64,000 nucleotides of DNA from the NCBI GenBank assembly GCA_034008185.1, contig CM067084.1, forward strand, positions 65,982,599 through 66,046,598, written 5' to 3'. Positions within the stretch are counted from its first letter, which is position 1, and each line of letters opens with the position of its first letter. This document shows positions 25,831 through 37,830 of the stretch, one piece after another. The position numbers were made by a program, and so were the translations under genes. The notes under the pieces were generated by a model. It did not search any database and was not told the origin of the DNA. It saw nothing but the letters and a program-made list of their open reading frames with translations. This DNA is from Gorsachius magnificus. Lineage: Eukaryota > Chordata > Aves > Pelecaniformes > Ardeidae.

Positions 25831-28760
25831 TAGGCTCAATTGGCCTTATAGTCCAGTTGCAAGATCTATTTTGGTTCAGCAATCACCATCACAGGCAAGT
25901 AGAAAAGCCTCATTTGGCTTTCAGACTCTTAATCATGTAAGTGTGTAAGGTGTAAAGAAGAACCCAGCTTGACTCTCAGATCACACAGTGAACATGTGGG
26001 ACCATTAGATGGAGGGGGAAAAAAGAACATCATTGTACTTAAAATCTGATTACATTTGCCAAAGAAATCAGAGTCAGGAAAAAATATTGAAACCCTAGGA
26101 TTCCATTTACTTGGAGACCCTATTCAGAGTTGAGCCATGCTTCAAATTACAAATAATACTGGGGGTGGAGGGGATCAGAGGGAACAATGACAGTTGTGGC
26201 AGAGGACATTTTGCTGCTCGGGTAGCTGGCTACAGCAGCATGGCGTCACCACTTCTGACCCAACTTGCTGGCTGTCTCTGCCCTCTTCTCTCCTTTGACC
26301 CATTCCTTAAGTTTATTTTAATACAAAATATTTTTAAAGTATTAATTTTTTTTTTTGTTACGTTTAGGCCATTATTTCAATGTTTGAGCGTGTGAGTGCA
26401 CTACGTGAAAGGGAGGTTGCCATGGTAATTTCTCATTATTGTTGAATAGAAAAATAATTACTCTGGCAAAATCCCCCGTAACCTGTCAGAGCATAAGTTA
26501 AAGATGCCTGGGGGCAGCCTTGCCTTCACCATCCCCTTTTTGCAAGAAAAAGGGGGTGATTTTATTATTCTTCTTTTTTTTTTTTTCATAATAACTGGAT
26601 CCTTTTTCAGCTTGGCTAGGGGACACCTCATTTGGTTTTGTTCACCATTTGGCTGTGAGAGTAGTTGGGCCCACCGGTGACAAGGGTGGAGCAGAGAATT
26701 AATCAGCAGAGCGTATCCAAGCCTGACAGAGGATTTATATATTCTATTAAGGTTTGGGGATTTTTTTTTGTGCGTGGGGGTGGAGTGTTGCATTTTCTGT
26801 TTTTCCTTCTTCCTGACATAAAATATGCAAAAGCATAAGATAAAGACCTTGGACAGTATTCAAACTGTGACAGAGTCTGGATATTTCATCTGTCCGGGGA
26901 GGGAATCTACAGTAATTCCGTCTACACATTTTCCTTGCCTTCAGACTTCTTGGAAGCAAGAGTGAGTGCAAATATGTGTGGTTTTGAGGTGAGGCCCTAC
27001 ACTTTCCCTGCTTTTCTTTGTCTTTCCCGTGTGCCTTTGTGTCCCAACTATGTGATGCTCCCCTCTTGCCTCCCATGTTGTTGGATGCTGCCTGAGTAGC
27101 TCAGTGATACTCAACTACTGAGTTAACAAGTGCTGCAAATCTGGTATGTGACATTGCTCAAATCCTTCCCTCCCCTCTTCCTTCCCTATGACAACTGTGT
27201 CTGAAAGATCCCAGTTAAACAATACTGCAGCCTCTCTTTTGGCAAATGGCAGAGAGTGGTAGCTCGTAATTACTTCTTGGACAGTAAAATCTCATATGGG
27301 CTTATAATGTCACCTACCAGGCTGTCCTGAGTGAAAGGTTGGTGTGCAGAGGTGTGTTGCTAGAAGCAGGTTGCTGGGCTTCTGCTGAACACCTGCATAT
27401 ATATTCTGTACTTACTGTTGTAGCTACTTGGCTGGTCAATGCAGTGATGTTTGCACATGGAAACACTCATTGGGTTTACACCAGCAAAGAGGAAAGAGCA
27501 GCAGCTCTCTGTGAGAATACACTTCTAAGATGTGGGGATGGTTTTGATACCTCTTTGTGTGACTGAATTTTGAGTGAGCACCACAGGCCCATCCCACTTG
27601 TTGTCCTGCCGCTTCCAGGTGGGATGAGCCTTGGAAAGGAAGATGAATTACAGGCTCTGACCCAGCCAAGAAGTCTCTTGGGGTTCTCTGGTAGGAGCCG
27701 GAATGCTAAAACCTGTCCTTACTGTTTCTCCATTGGATACTTGGCAAAAATCAAAGTAAAGTTGTGAGGCAGACAAGATACCCTGCTCAGCAGTTTGGAG
27801 TGAAGTCCAATAGTAACGTCTTCAGGAAAACAGGAGCAGAACTAAAAAACCCAGATAGTTATTTCTCTGCATGTGTGCATATAATGAGTATGATAGATGC
27901 ATGTTTTGTCTTAAATCGGCATTTTATCATAGGGTTTTTTTCCCATGAAAGTAACAAATGTTTTCTGGCTTAGTTACATGTTGCTCAGGCATTAAGAGGT
28001 ACTCAGGGCTCACTACACTGAATGAACCTGGCCTTGCACGCTGGGAAGGCAGCTGCCGGGAGTGGGATAGAGTGGCTCCGAGGAGTGCGATGGAGGCATC
28101 TTCAAAAGCCTATTTCCAGCTTTGTTGCTGATCCTGTGTGCTGCAAGTGATTGAAATCTCAGGGCCTCAAAGGAGCAGAAGAGACTGCACCAAACATTTC
28201 AAATCCAGCTATTAAATACATCCATAGCTATTAAATGAAACGGCTGGTGGATTCTGTTGTTGCCTGACTTCTGTGAAAACCCTTTCAAGCTGGACCACTT
28301 GCACGGGTGCTTGACATCGAAGTTTGGGTGCCTCTTGTTGATCACCCAGGTCTGAAAATGCCTGGTTCAATTGTCAAAGCCAACAGACCACCTGTAGTGG
28401 TGTATTGGTATATGCTTTACATTGTACACTGTATTAATAATTGCTATGTTATGTGTGTTACTGTAGGACTAAGTATACACAGGTCAACTTAAAATATTGT
28501 TTTCACTTCATGTATCACACTGAAAAGTAAAGATTTCTCACAACAATTACACTTAAGTAACTAGCTGGTATTTAATTAACCTGCAGTAGCATTGTATTTA
28601 TATTAAATGCATTAGAGTGGAATGGCTATTATATTTAATTTCTAAATAACATTCTTGTCAACTCATGCTGATATTCAGGTTATGTAGCATTATAGAATTA
28701 AGTACTGAGGTTTTTTCATCATTAGGACCAAGCATTTGGGATACACAGCCCAGAAAAGCT

Positions 28761-28780
28761 GGGGGGGGGGGGGGGGGGGG
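28761..28780 (+). repeat. poly-G run (20 bases) 340 bp upstream of the LDB2 exon
   Basis: Twenty consecutive G residues on the sense strand. In the LDB2 pre-mRNA this would be a G20 tract able to form a quadruplex just upstream of the exon. The exact length may be uncertain. Confidence 0.9.
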
Positions 28781-29089
28781 AAGTCATAATTGCTTTCTTT
28801 GCAACTGATTTATAAAACCATTTTTAACATTTGAAGCAAAACATGTACTTAGGAGAATGAAAGTTTTTACATATTTAGTGTGCTCGATAAAATGAAAGAC
28901 AGTTTATTCTATAATAAACAACACATTTTAGCTTTTTTCTTAAATTAGAACTAGGGCTTTATCTAGGAAAATTAGTTTGAAATATCATACAGACATCTGC
29001 ACCCCAAAATCATAGGTAAAGATGCGCAAACTATGAGTGATCCTGTAGAATTTCTTTTACAAAGGATGAATGTATTTTCATTTTGCCTC

Positions 29090-29119
29090 CTGTTAAGTGA
29101 ATGATCTGTTGCTTCCTAG
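29090..29119 (+). other. LDB2: splice acceptor region of the LDB2 exon
   Basis: The sequence before the exon ends CTGTTGCTTCCTAG, a short and purine-interrupted pyrimidine tract followed by the AG at 29118-29119. No strong branch-point match is obvious, so the acceptor looks moderate. The boundary is fixed by the reading frame, because the first codon after AG is the conserved Asp before Ser-Asp-Asn. Confidence 0.85.
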
Positions 29120-29222
29120 GATAGTGACAACCTCTGGTGGGATGCCTTTGCAACTGAATTTTTTGAAGATGATGCAACCTTAACCCTTTCATTTTGTTTG
29201 GAAGATGGACCAAAGCGATACA
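29120..29222 (+). CDS. LDB2: LDB2 internal coding exon (dimerisation-domain segment)
   Basis: This 103-bp exon encodes 34 whole codons plus one base. It starts D-S-D then DNLWWDAFATEFFEDD, A, and TLTLSFCLEDGPKRY, and ends with an A that begins the next codon, expected to be Thr. The block is the conserved N-terminal self-association region of LIM domain-binding proteins, roughly residues 45-78 of an approximately 370-residue protein. LDB proteins are nuclear adaptors that dimerise through this region and bind LIM-homeodomain and LMO proteins through a C-terminal LIM-interaction domain, which is not in this window. TLTLSF matches my memory of LDB2; LDB1 has a different wording there. The acceptor is a phase-0 AG at 29118-29119 and the donor a phase-1 GT at 29223-29224. 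The reading frame has no stop and no frameshift. It is probably exon 2 or 3. No neighbouring exon was recognised in the window. Confidence 0.96.
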
Positions 29223-29231
29223 GTAAGAGAT
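29223..29231 (+). other. LDB2: splice donor of the LDB2 exon
   Basis: The exon ends TACA and the intron begins GTAAGAGAT. The intronic side matches the U1 consensus well. The last exon base is A instead of the usual G. The split codon (A at the exon end) is consistent with the Thr that follows KRY in LDB proteins. Confidence 0.9.
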
Positions 29232-32200
29232 ACATTTTTTGTTCTAATTTTAAGCCTGAGTTTCTAAACACAGTTTATCTGTAAGAGGCAGATGCAACCC
29301 CAGCAATGACAAAGTCACTTGTTTGCATTCAGTGGCCATCAAGTTCCATTAAATAATTGCATGGGTTGGAGATCCTTTTTTTTGTGGAATTCCTCTGAAT
29401 TTTATTTCATGAAATTAAATTATTTCCTAGTGGAGTAGGGCAAATAATACAATATAAACTTTGTAATTTTTTAATTAATTTGCTTTGGCTGTGCTTGCAC
29501 TCTTTGTTAATTTGGTTTCCACAAACATTTGAGTGTTGAGTCTTGTGGGCAAAATTGTTCATGGAAAGGGAACTTTGTAGCAAATTGTTGCTGGAAGGGC
29601 TTCCAGATTTAAACAGTGATCAGAAAAAAAATACCACAATCTATATCCTTGCTGGTGTAGATAATCATTATTCCATCAGCTGTGTGGATCTATGCTGTTT
29701 GCACACATTAAGGACCTGCCCTGGATATTGTCTGAACAGCAGTGGAAGTCTAGAATACTCTCAATCAAGCACTAAATGAAAGCGCGAATAAAAGTGAAGC
29801 AGTGAATAAATCTGATGGCATTGGTATCCATTGTCTGCATACACTGAGCAGGAAAAAGGGGTAAAATTCATCGAACAAATTGTTTGAAGTGAATAATTCA
29901 CTCAGCTTTAGCACTAAGCAACAGAGAGATAAGTAAACATTGAAAAACTGCATTGCCAATTGTTTCACTCCATTCAGAGTGACCCCTGCTTCACGGTGAC
30001 AGCTTGTGCTCTCTGCTTAATCTTCTGAATCTTGCGAGGTTCTTCCTTTTTGTGAGAGTGACTGATTGTCAGCGTATCGCTCACATACTTCTAATTCCTT
30101 TTATCAATTATCTCAGGTATTTATTTGACAAGTGTTACCTTCTCCTGGAGAAAAAATAACAGCCACTTTGAACGCACGTTCTGGGATTAGTGTTGACAGA
30201 ATTACAGTTTCTTGCCTTTCAAAGCAAGTGATAACTCTGTAAAGGTCCTCAAATTACAGCCTATAGCAACGTTGGTAACAGCTGATCTGTCCTGATTAGG
30301 TTCAGTCAACTTGTCAGATATCAGATTTGCTAGTTGTGTTATCACTCCAGAAGGCACAGATACATCAGCAAAAAAGCAATTAATGTCCAGTTAGATCAGA
30401 AGGAGTTGTGTTTCTGGAAAACAGTGCTGCATATGAAAGAATTTGTCAAAGAGTAAAATATTCCTGTTGTCACAAATGCTTGATAATGATTGTGCTATCT
30501 GTAGCTGGGACAGTTTGGTATGGGGCAATACTGTGACTCTTAGCCTTGTTGCTGATAAGCGTGATTGAAAGATCAAATTACTGTGGGCATGTTTTTAAAA
30601 GCCACTAGTATACAGGATTTTTCCTCTGGCTGTAATTTCTGACCTCTGCACAAACTGTTGTTGCTTTTGGTGTTGTTATTCTCAGCATCTGGAATTAAAG
30701 CTCAGCATATAGGGCGCTTTCTGTTCATTCACGCTTCCTTTCCTTCATTAGTAAATATTTACATAATTCTGAACTACAGTGTTAGTGATTCCTTCTGACA
30801 CGAGCAGCATTCCTGTTTAGTGATACTCTAGAGTGCATGCTTGAGCTGTTCCAGTCTGGGACTTACAGACTTGCCATCTCAGCAGGCTTTGAGAGCAGCC
30901 TTGGGGGTGCCGGGTTGTCCAAGTCCCTGCTCGGGGACACTTTCAGCGTTGCTTGGGGAGGGCGCAGAATGGAGGTTGTGTTAAGAGCAACCCTCTCTTC
31001 CTACCAGGGAAGACTGTGCCCAAAAACATGTCCAGGAGTTGAGAACTTGGGTGCAAACATTAGCAGAAAATCACTTCTATGTCTCGCAGGTCCTTGCTGA
31101 GCAGAGAGACCTGATCGAGGTCTGCGTTTTGCCCTCTCAAGCCACGCGCATTCTCCGTTACACCTATGGAGGGTCTTGGCATCACCCAGTCACCCAGTAA
31201 CTTTATTCCAAGTAACTGGTGAAATCGCTGGCCAGTGGGCTGGGGTTCTTGTTAGATGAGCCAGAGTATGCTGAGGGCAGCACCAAGTGTGGAGTTTTGG
31301 AAGAGAGGAAACAAAAGTGCCTGGTCTTCATCCGCGCTGTCCCTAGCGAGACACTGGCCTCCTCACCCAGTGTGCACGCTCTTCCATACATAGTGAGCAT
31401 CAAAAACATTGGAACTGGCTGAGAGGGAAAAGACAAATTGTTCTTACTCTTGTAGACACAAGCAGTAATGGAGGGAACCAAGATTAGGCCCTAGAAGAGA
31501 GAAACAGGCATCCTCTGAGAAGTCATTTATAGAGTTGAAGGTGATGAAAGATGCCAACCTCTTGCCTTTGCTCCAGGATTCAGCTCAAAATTGCTTGCTT
31601 TTGTCTTGCTTCAGCCTGTGAGAGATTTGCTTACATCTCTGACATTGGTTGTGGCTGCCACCTCATTTTCTTTCCTTTGGGCAATGGTTTCCCTCTTTTG
31701 GGAACTAAATTACTCTCTTCTGGAGCAAACAAATTCCAGAAAAAAAAACTCGGGGTGGGGGTGGGGGAAGGACAAATAGTTTTTCGTTGTCCGTGGCCAC
31801 AATTTCTCTCTGGGTTATGGCAATTCCCAGTCCTTTTCCCTCCTTGTTCTCAGGGACTATCTGGATCTTGCCTTAAGCTGATGGAGATGAGGAGGAGCAC
31901 CGTGTTTTGCCTCAGGTTCCTTCTTCAAAGCCACCAAGAGTGTTGTGGGAGGCTGCTGGGAACTTGCATATTCTCTTCTGCTTTCTCTAATCTTGACTGC
32001 AGTTCCCAAATCCCTCTTGGGGCTTCTTTTCCCTGCTTGCTTTAAATTTTTCCTTTCCATGGAAAGCCTTTTTCCCAGCTGGCTCTCTCTGCTCTCTGCT
32101 CTTAGCTGGACAGCCCAGTCCCACAACCAATGCAAATGTTCAGAGCACATTAATCAGGCCTGTAAATAATTGGTTTTGTAAGTGTTACAAGATTTAAAAA

Positions 32201-35109
32201 AAATACTACTTTTACTTGCCTCCTGTCTTTTTTAACTTTTAACATACTGTTCTGTCCAATAAACTGTAAGGGTTGTAAACTCACCTTTTCTTTGTCTCAG
32301 AAAACTAAGCTGCTTATTTAATTCCATGGCCCCAAACTGAAGCCTTATGAAAAACACCAAATATTTTTAGGCCTGCCTTGCACATTATCGTGTTTGACAG
32401 CACACCTCTCTATACTGAGAAAAGTGTTTTTCTTCCCTTTGCTACACTCACTGTTGGGTCTGCAAGGTTTCTCCTCGACTGTCGGCTCTGAGATTCTTTA
32501 ATTTGTAGGGAAAAATAGATATGGGTCAAAGTGGGGATTTTAAGTCACTGGGTTATGTTTACTTTACATGGCATGAGACAGCACTCTGTACTGATACTTG
32601 AGCTAGCTTTAAATGTGCCTGTGTATCTGTATGGCACAGCATGTAAAGATACTTACTTATGCCCTGGGAAGAGTAGAGGTCTGTTAGTTCGGTGATCCAC
32701 CACTGCTAATTAATTTGATTGCCAGGTTTGTAAGACCTAGACCAGTTATCTTTGCAGAACATTAGTCTGCCTTGGATAGATGTGCACTTGAAAGCCCAGC
32801 TCAACTTCTCATGCAGAGATTCTGTGTCAGACCTGAAATTGCTGCTGTGCCCATCTTTGCAGCTCTTTTTGTCTTTCTTCAGTATTTTATTTCTGTAGAT
32901 GCGAGAACTTTACGTTCTCCGATTCTTCCTCCCCGGCACAGCATTCCAGAAAGAAGATACTATCTTCTTGCAAACATCCACTGAAAATGTATGGTTTTGT
33001 CCTACTTGCTTATACCCCTCAGCTATTCTTTTGGTCTGCTATTATCTATGAACCCTACTCATGCTATTAAATTCTATGGTGAAATAGAGTTTTAATGAGA
33101 AACACTACCAAAAATAAAGATATATTTTAATATAACGAAGGTGTAAATTATGCGTGTTTTCTCTAGTCTGGCTTTTTGGCTACAGTGAGAAAGAGAGACA
33201 GATCACACATTCCAATGCCTAGAGACAGGGAAAGATTCCCAAAACCAGAGATGCTACCTGTTTTAAACAGCATTGAATTATATTCAGCAGAAACTTAAGA
33301 AGTAAACCCGTGAAATTCATTTTACAGTGCGAGCAAAAAGAAATTTGCTTTAATTTATTATGCCCCGATTTATTGGATCAAGAAGCAAATAGGATTTAAA
33401 CAAAACCAAAAAAGAAAATATGCCTAATGGTGCAGATTTTTTTTTCCTGGTTGTGGATAAAACATATTCGTTTCCTGTTAAGAGCCTTCTATCCCTGTAA
33501 AAGAGTAAATACTAGACTCTGATCCATTGTTGCCCAGGTTCTTTGTTTCTTAGAGACAAAATATTTCCCGAACAGATAAGAGAAACAAGTTTGATTGACA
33601 GCTCTTAGCAGAGTCTCATCAGCTGCTGTGCTGACAGCCTGGTGATGCGCACTGTGCTGATGTGGTAGGGACTGACAGGTGATTGACAGCCCAAGACTGT
33701 GGAGACAGGAAAGATGAAGCATGCTCAGTAAGAATAATGTGCAGTGTTTATGCAGCACTGCAGAGGATAGGAGCTAGAAAGTTAACTCCTTCAGAGCAGA
33801 GTGACACTGTAACGCATAATGGATGCGCTTGCCACTGTGCAGAAAATTAGAGCTTGTCTCCATCTCTCTTCTGTTCACTAAATGCTTTCTGTTCATGGAG
33901 GAGCTAGATACTGTGAGGAAGCAGAAGTGTGAGCTATCACATTTGTAGCTGTAAAAAAAATTCATGTGTGGTAGGTATGATGGAGTCTTCAAAATGGATT
34001 TCTTTAAGCCTATAGATGTAGAATGTATTGAGAATTTCAGACACTTTTTATGGGCTTCCATCACCCAATTTTATATGGCATTGCATAATGTTGCACAGCA
34101 GAAATTTCAGAAGGAACCAGTTGAGCTCTTTTGCTCCATGTATCCCTAGAAAAATATAGTGATTTCAGTTTTATGGTTGCTCTGAATCTGTAGCTGATAA
34201 TTGAATATGCGTTTTGTGTTGTAATTGCTTCTGCAGTTTGTGTTTGGAATGTACAATATAACTATACCATGTTTTGCATTTCATGCACTTATTGTTCATT
34301 TTTTGTGTTTGGTGCATGAACCCTGCTTGATTTGTCTTAATTTCTTGATTTTTTGGTAACTGGAAAGTTAGAGGTAGAGTTTTCTGGGCAATAGTTTCAA
34401 AGTACAGTGAACTTTGGGCCAAATGGTAAAATCATCAGCTTTGAAGTGCTTATCTAAGTTTCTCCGTGTGCCTTTAGAATATATTACATACGTGTATCTT
34501 AGACTTTGCTACAGATTATTTAATGAATACACAGCGAGTGAGCTGCAGCAGATTCATTCTACCTTTGTCCCTGCTTATACCCTGTGCAATATAGGTAACT
34601 TTACAGCCCTTTGTTGGATAACTTCTGCGGGGGTTAATGGTGGAAAGCGATGTCTAGTGGGTATTTCTTACAAGCAGGGAACACAGTTTGGGAATAAACA
34701 GGAAAAGTTCACCACACATTAACCACTAGCTTAACTGTTGTCAAAAAGATGGTTTCAAGAGGCTAGCATGCTACGTTATCACCCCAGGTTTCTATAAAAC
34801 TGTTGTCTGGCTTCTCTCACATAACTCTTACAGAGAAAATTAAATTTGCCAAGAGAAACAGATTGTAGTATTTCCAGGAACATGCTCTTTCTTTTTCCCT
34901 TTATTTTTTTCCCCTAGAAATCCCAGTCATTAAACATGATTTGAGCATTCAGGTGCAACACACTAAATTGGCCTAGCTTAGTAAGTGAGACAGATTATTC
35001 TCTGTGACTGCCTGGTCTTCATCTTTATATACCATTCTTCTAGTGGTGGTTTTTTCAAAGTTTCTTGGCAATACTTTCAAGTTTAATTTCAGAACATAGA
35101 TGAAAATTT
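29232..35109. other. intronic sequence after the exon
   Basis: AT-rich sequence close to the exon, then a slightly GC-richer interval at about 30,830-32,110 with scattered CpGs. A 164-codon open frame at 31551-32045 overlaps an antisense open frame, shows no domain, and falls within the range expected by chance in 64 kb. A G-rich tract at 31752-31770 is listed separately. Nothing else is recognised. Confidence 0.5.
31752..31770 (+). other. G-rich tract, possible G-quadruplex
   Basis: The sense strand reads GGGGTGGGGGTGGGGG followed by AAGG, that is three runs of 4, 5 and 5 G separated by single T residues. This is close to the four-run quadruplex consensus. Confidence 0.6.
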
Positions 35110-35800
35110 TGTTAAAATCAGGTCTAATAGGTCCACAGGTGCCTGTGGATCACCACTAGCACCTCCCCCCTCCTCCCCCCCAGTTAATGAATTCTAATTG
35201 ATAATTACTGCTTAAAATTGGTGTTTTAAGGAGTTCTCCATCCATTTTACATATGCTGTATTAAAACTCTGTATTAATAATTTTTAGTAAGAATATAAGC
35301 AATGCACTAGCAAGTGAAATGCATTACAGGTGTCTAAGTGTATTACACCTATACACTTATCTTTATCACCCAAACTTCTCTAAGCTTATCAAAGAATAAA
35401 ATGAGATTTGTTTGACAAGACCTATTTTACATAAACCCATGTTGACTGGCATTAATTACATCCCTTTCATTTCAATCTTCATCAGTTAAATCCTGTCTTT
35501 TTTTTTTCAGTATTTTGTCTGGATTGATACCTAGCAAGTGTATTATGTTATACAGTTACCTGACTGTATAGTGTCCCTTCTTAAATATCAGCACAACAGC
35601 AGTGGTTTTTTTAATTCCCTTGGTAGTTATTTTTTTTTTTTAATTATTATTTTATAACACCAGATAGAAATGTGCAAAAGAAACTCTTAGAACTGCTAAT
35701 TTAACAACAATTACCCCTAGTAGATACTATTTAAGATCCTTCTTAGCTGCTGGTGAACTAGGAAGCACTTTTCATCTCAAGATCACCATTCTTTCCAAAA
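35110..35800 (-). repeat. ancient CR1/L3-like LINE fragment
   Basis: Diverged CR1-type sequence in minus orientation. It covers a more upstream part of the RT domain than the fragments at 8.1 and 25.2 kb. Key phrases are GGTGCCTGTGGATCACCACTAG near 35139 and GAGATTTGTTTGACAAGACC then ATAAACCCATGTTGACTGGC near 35404-35450. Near 35573, TGTCCCTTCTTAAATATCAGC matches the usual low-complexity end of this region. It contains a C-rich stretch near 35164-35182 and T runs. Boundaries are approximate. Confidence 0.7.
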
Positions 35801-36369
35801 GTAGAACAAAAAAGCTTTTTATATACTGATGTTAACAAATTTGCTGTTTCCAAATTAAATTAAGTTTTGAAAAAAATGCAAGGTCTTTCTTATTTTCTGT
35901 AGCCCATACAGTCATGGATTTTTCACTGCCACCTTCAGCATCTCATTCTAATGTCTTGTATTTCATAATGTGTTTTTAAAGAATGCTTTCCCTTTTTTCT
36001 CTTTGATTTTACATTCTATATTCATAGTAATTATCAGGGTTTTTTCCTTCTAATTCTTGCCTTCATTTTTCTACTAACTTTTTTGCCAAATTGTTTTCTT
36101 TCTCATGGTATAGTTGTGGTTTTTGGATATCTTATCAAGTCTGTTTAACAGATTCTTAATTCTCATGCACAGTTCTTACCCATATTTTGCCCCATTCAGT
36201 TGAGCTTTGGTGAATCCAGTAATTTGAAGCACCAGCTGCATTTCTACTGCTGATTGGGATTGCCTTTTCTTTGTCTGTACTGAATGCATGTTTTGGATGA
36301 CATTTGTACAGAAACATGTGGTCTGATTGGAGAGTGTCCAGGGGAAAGCAAAAGTCTTGAAAATGAGAC

Positions 36370-36660
36370 TTACTAAGAAAAATTAAAGACTTTGAGTTGG
36401 TCAGTCTACAGAAGAGAAGACACGGAGAGGGGAAAATAGGACATAATAACAAGACCAATCAAGGAAAGGTATGTGGTCTGTTTCCATATCCACAATGACC
36501 AGAAGAGATGCTGGCCTCAAATTGCATAGAAAAACTACTTTGAGGGGTTAGTTCCTACTGGTAAGAAAAATGAGGTGCTGGAACCGATTCCCTGGGGAGG
36601 CTGTGGAGCCTCCATCAGCCAAGGGGCTGTGTCAGACCTGCAGCTCTGATTCCCTGGAGT
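36370..36660 (+). repeat. ancient CR1/L3-like LINE 3'-end fragment, plus orientation
   Basis: In plus orientation the order is CTACAGAAGAGAAGACACGG near 36408, ATGCTGGCCTCAAATTGCAT near 36508, GGTGCTGGAACCGATTCCCT near 36573 and GGGGAGGCTGTGGAGCCTCC near 36593. This corresponds to the CR1 C-terminal coding end (EKRRL... to HWN.LP.EVVE.PS). It lies 0.6 kb from the previous fragment in the opposite orientation, so the two are separate insertions or a rearranged one. Confidence 0.75.
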
Positions 36661-37830
36661 CACTGGTGCCAAAGCAAGTGCCAGCTTTCAGCCCCCTGTT
36701 CAGTTCAGTCTCAGCCATCGGAACAAGTTCCAGAATAATTTTCTCATCTTGGGTTCTAAATTTCTTGTGATTAAAAACACCCGACTATTTCTCATTTTTA
36801 GCAATATGAATAACGTTTTTCTAGTACTGCTGGCTATGCAAGACTTCCTGCACGAATCTTCCAGCGATTTCCTTCAGAACATGCATTTTTCTTTTCTTCC
36901 ATATTACTGACAGGAGTTGAAGGAATGGTTCCTTCTGGTTCCTGATTTGTGATTAGCAGATCTGAATTAGACCTTCACCTCTGCCCACTGCAGTCTCGTT
37001 AGTTAGCATAATGTTCCTGTGCTTCTGAGTTATCGATACCTTTAAAATACAAAAGGGCTTCTTTACCATAAGGTGCCAGCCGTGTGCAACATGTGTGTGC
37101 ATGCACGTATGTACACACACAACCTCGGTTAGGTACGCCATGGAAAGGTTTATCATGAAAACTGTCCTATCAACCTCTCAGATATCTTACATATAAATAC
37201 AAGATTTCAGATGTCTTACAAATGGGTATCTCAGATTTCTTCTGCTTTTTACTAAGCATGTTATACAAATCAATGTTGGAGACCTGATGTCTGTAAAGTG
37301 GCACCTGGAAAAGGGCTACTAAACTCCTAATGTGAATATCGCACAATTATATATAGCCTCTAATTGCAATGGCACATTGAAATCCCAGTCAATCAGATTG
37401 ATTCTGTTGCTATATAAACAGATTAAGTGATAAGCCCTCTTTGGGAGAAATCATAATATAATAGGACATGATACATTATAGGAGTCTAGGGTCCATTCAG
37501 AGAGCAGGAAGAATAAAGGCAAAATTAACAGGAGAGAATCACAGTGATTTATGGGCTTTCACCCTGCCCAATACAAATAATCCCTTTGTTGTGGTTGGCT
37601 TTTGTTCACCCTTTTGGTCCAAATTATGTAGTGTTCCGTTCTTTCTCTCTGCTGGAGACATGTTAATAAAATGCTGTAAATCCGTGCAAAATAATGGAAA
37701 TCAATAACTTTTTACACCAAAATATTAAACAACATTTCACTATTACAAACTCAGGGTAAATGACTTCTTTCTTTGCATAGTGCGAAGGCAGTTGTGAAGA
37801 ATTGGTCAGTACTTTTTCTGTTTTGCTGAA
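36661..37830. other. intronic sequence with a Z-DNA-type tract
   Basis: Unique sequence with no gene seen. The alternating purine-pyrimidine tract at 37089-37121 is listed separately. Confidence 0.5.
37089..37121. repeat. 33-bp alternating purine-pyrimidine tract
   Basis: Every base from 37089 to 37121 alternates purine and pyrimidine, starting ACATGTGTGTGC, passing ATGCACGTATGT and ending ACACACACA. The left TG-rich half and right CA-rich half are nearly self-complementary, so the tract is also an imperfect palindrome. This composition favours left-handed Z-DNA or a cruciform. Confidence 0.8.

Larger units (their letters stand above)
1..29119 (+). other. LDB2: LDB2 intron upstream of the exon (partial)
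   Basis: By inference, everything upstream of the exon is intron, because LDB2 is known to have very long introns and no other host exon could be recognised. I looked for the preceding exon, which should end with the family's R-T-E motif before a GT, and did not see it. The interval contains two younger CR1 insertions, two ancient CR1 fragments and otherwise unique AT-rich DNA. An unannotated non-coding transcript cannot be ruled out. Confidence 0.75.
25831..29119. other. intronic sequence before the exon
   Basis: No gene recognised apart from the exon that follows. A minus-strand open frame at 26458-26793 and one at 26747-27076 have low-complexity lysine-rich ends caused by T runs and are probably chance. 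The last 700 bp before the exon are very AT-rich. A G20 run at 28761-28780 is listed separately. Confidence 0.5.

Noticed and set aside
25568..25948. 126-codon plus-strand open frame
   Set aside because: It lies antisense within the ancient CR1 fragment and has no independent support.
29031..29213. 60-codon open frame on the minus strand over the LDB2 exon
   Set aside because: It is the antisense shadow of the exon; the plus-strand reading is a clear match to the LDB family.
28573..29480. TAATTA sites flanking the exon (28573 and near 29472) as LIM-homeodomain autoregulatory sites
   Set aside because: Such six-base AT-rich cores are expected dozens of times in this window by chance.
31551..32045. 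164-codon open frame on the plus strand
   Set aside because: Cysteine- and leucine-rich low-information translation without a domain, overlapped by an antisense open frame. Treated as chance.
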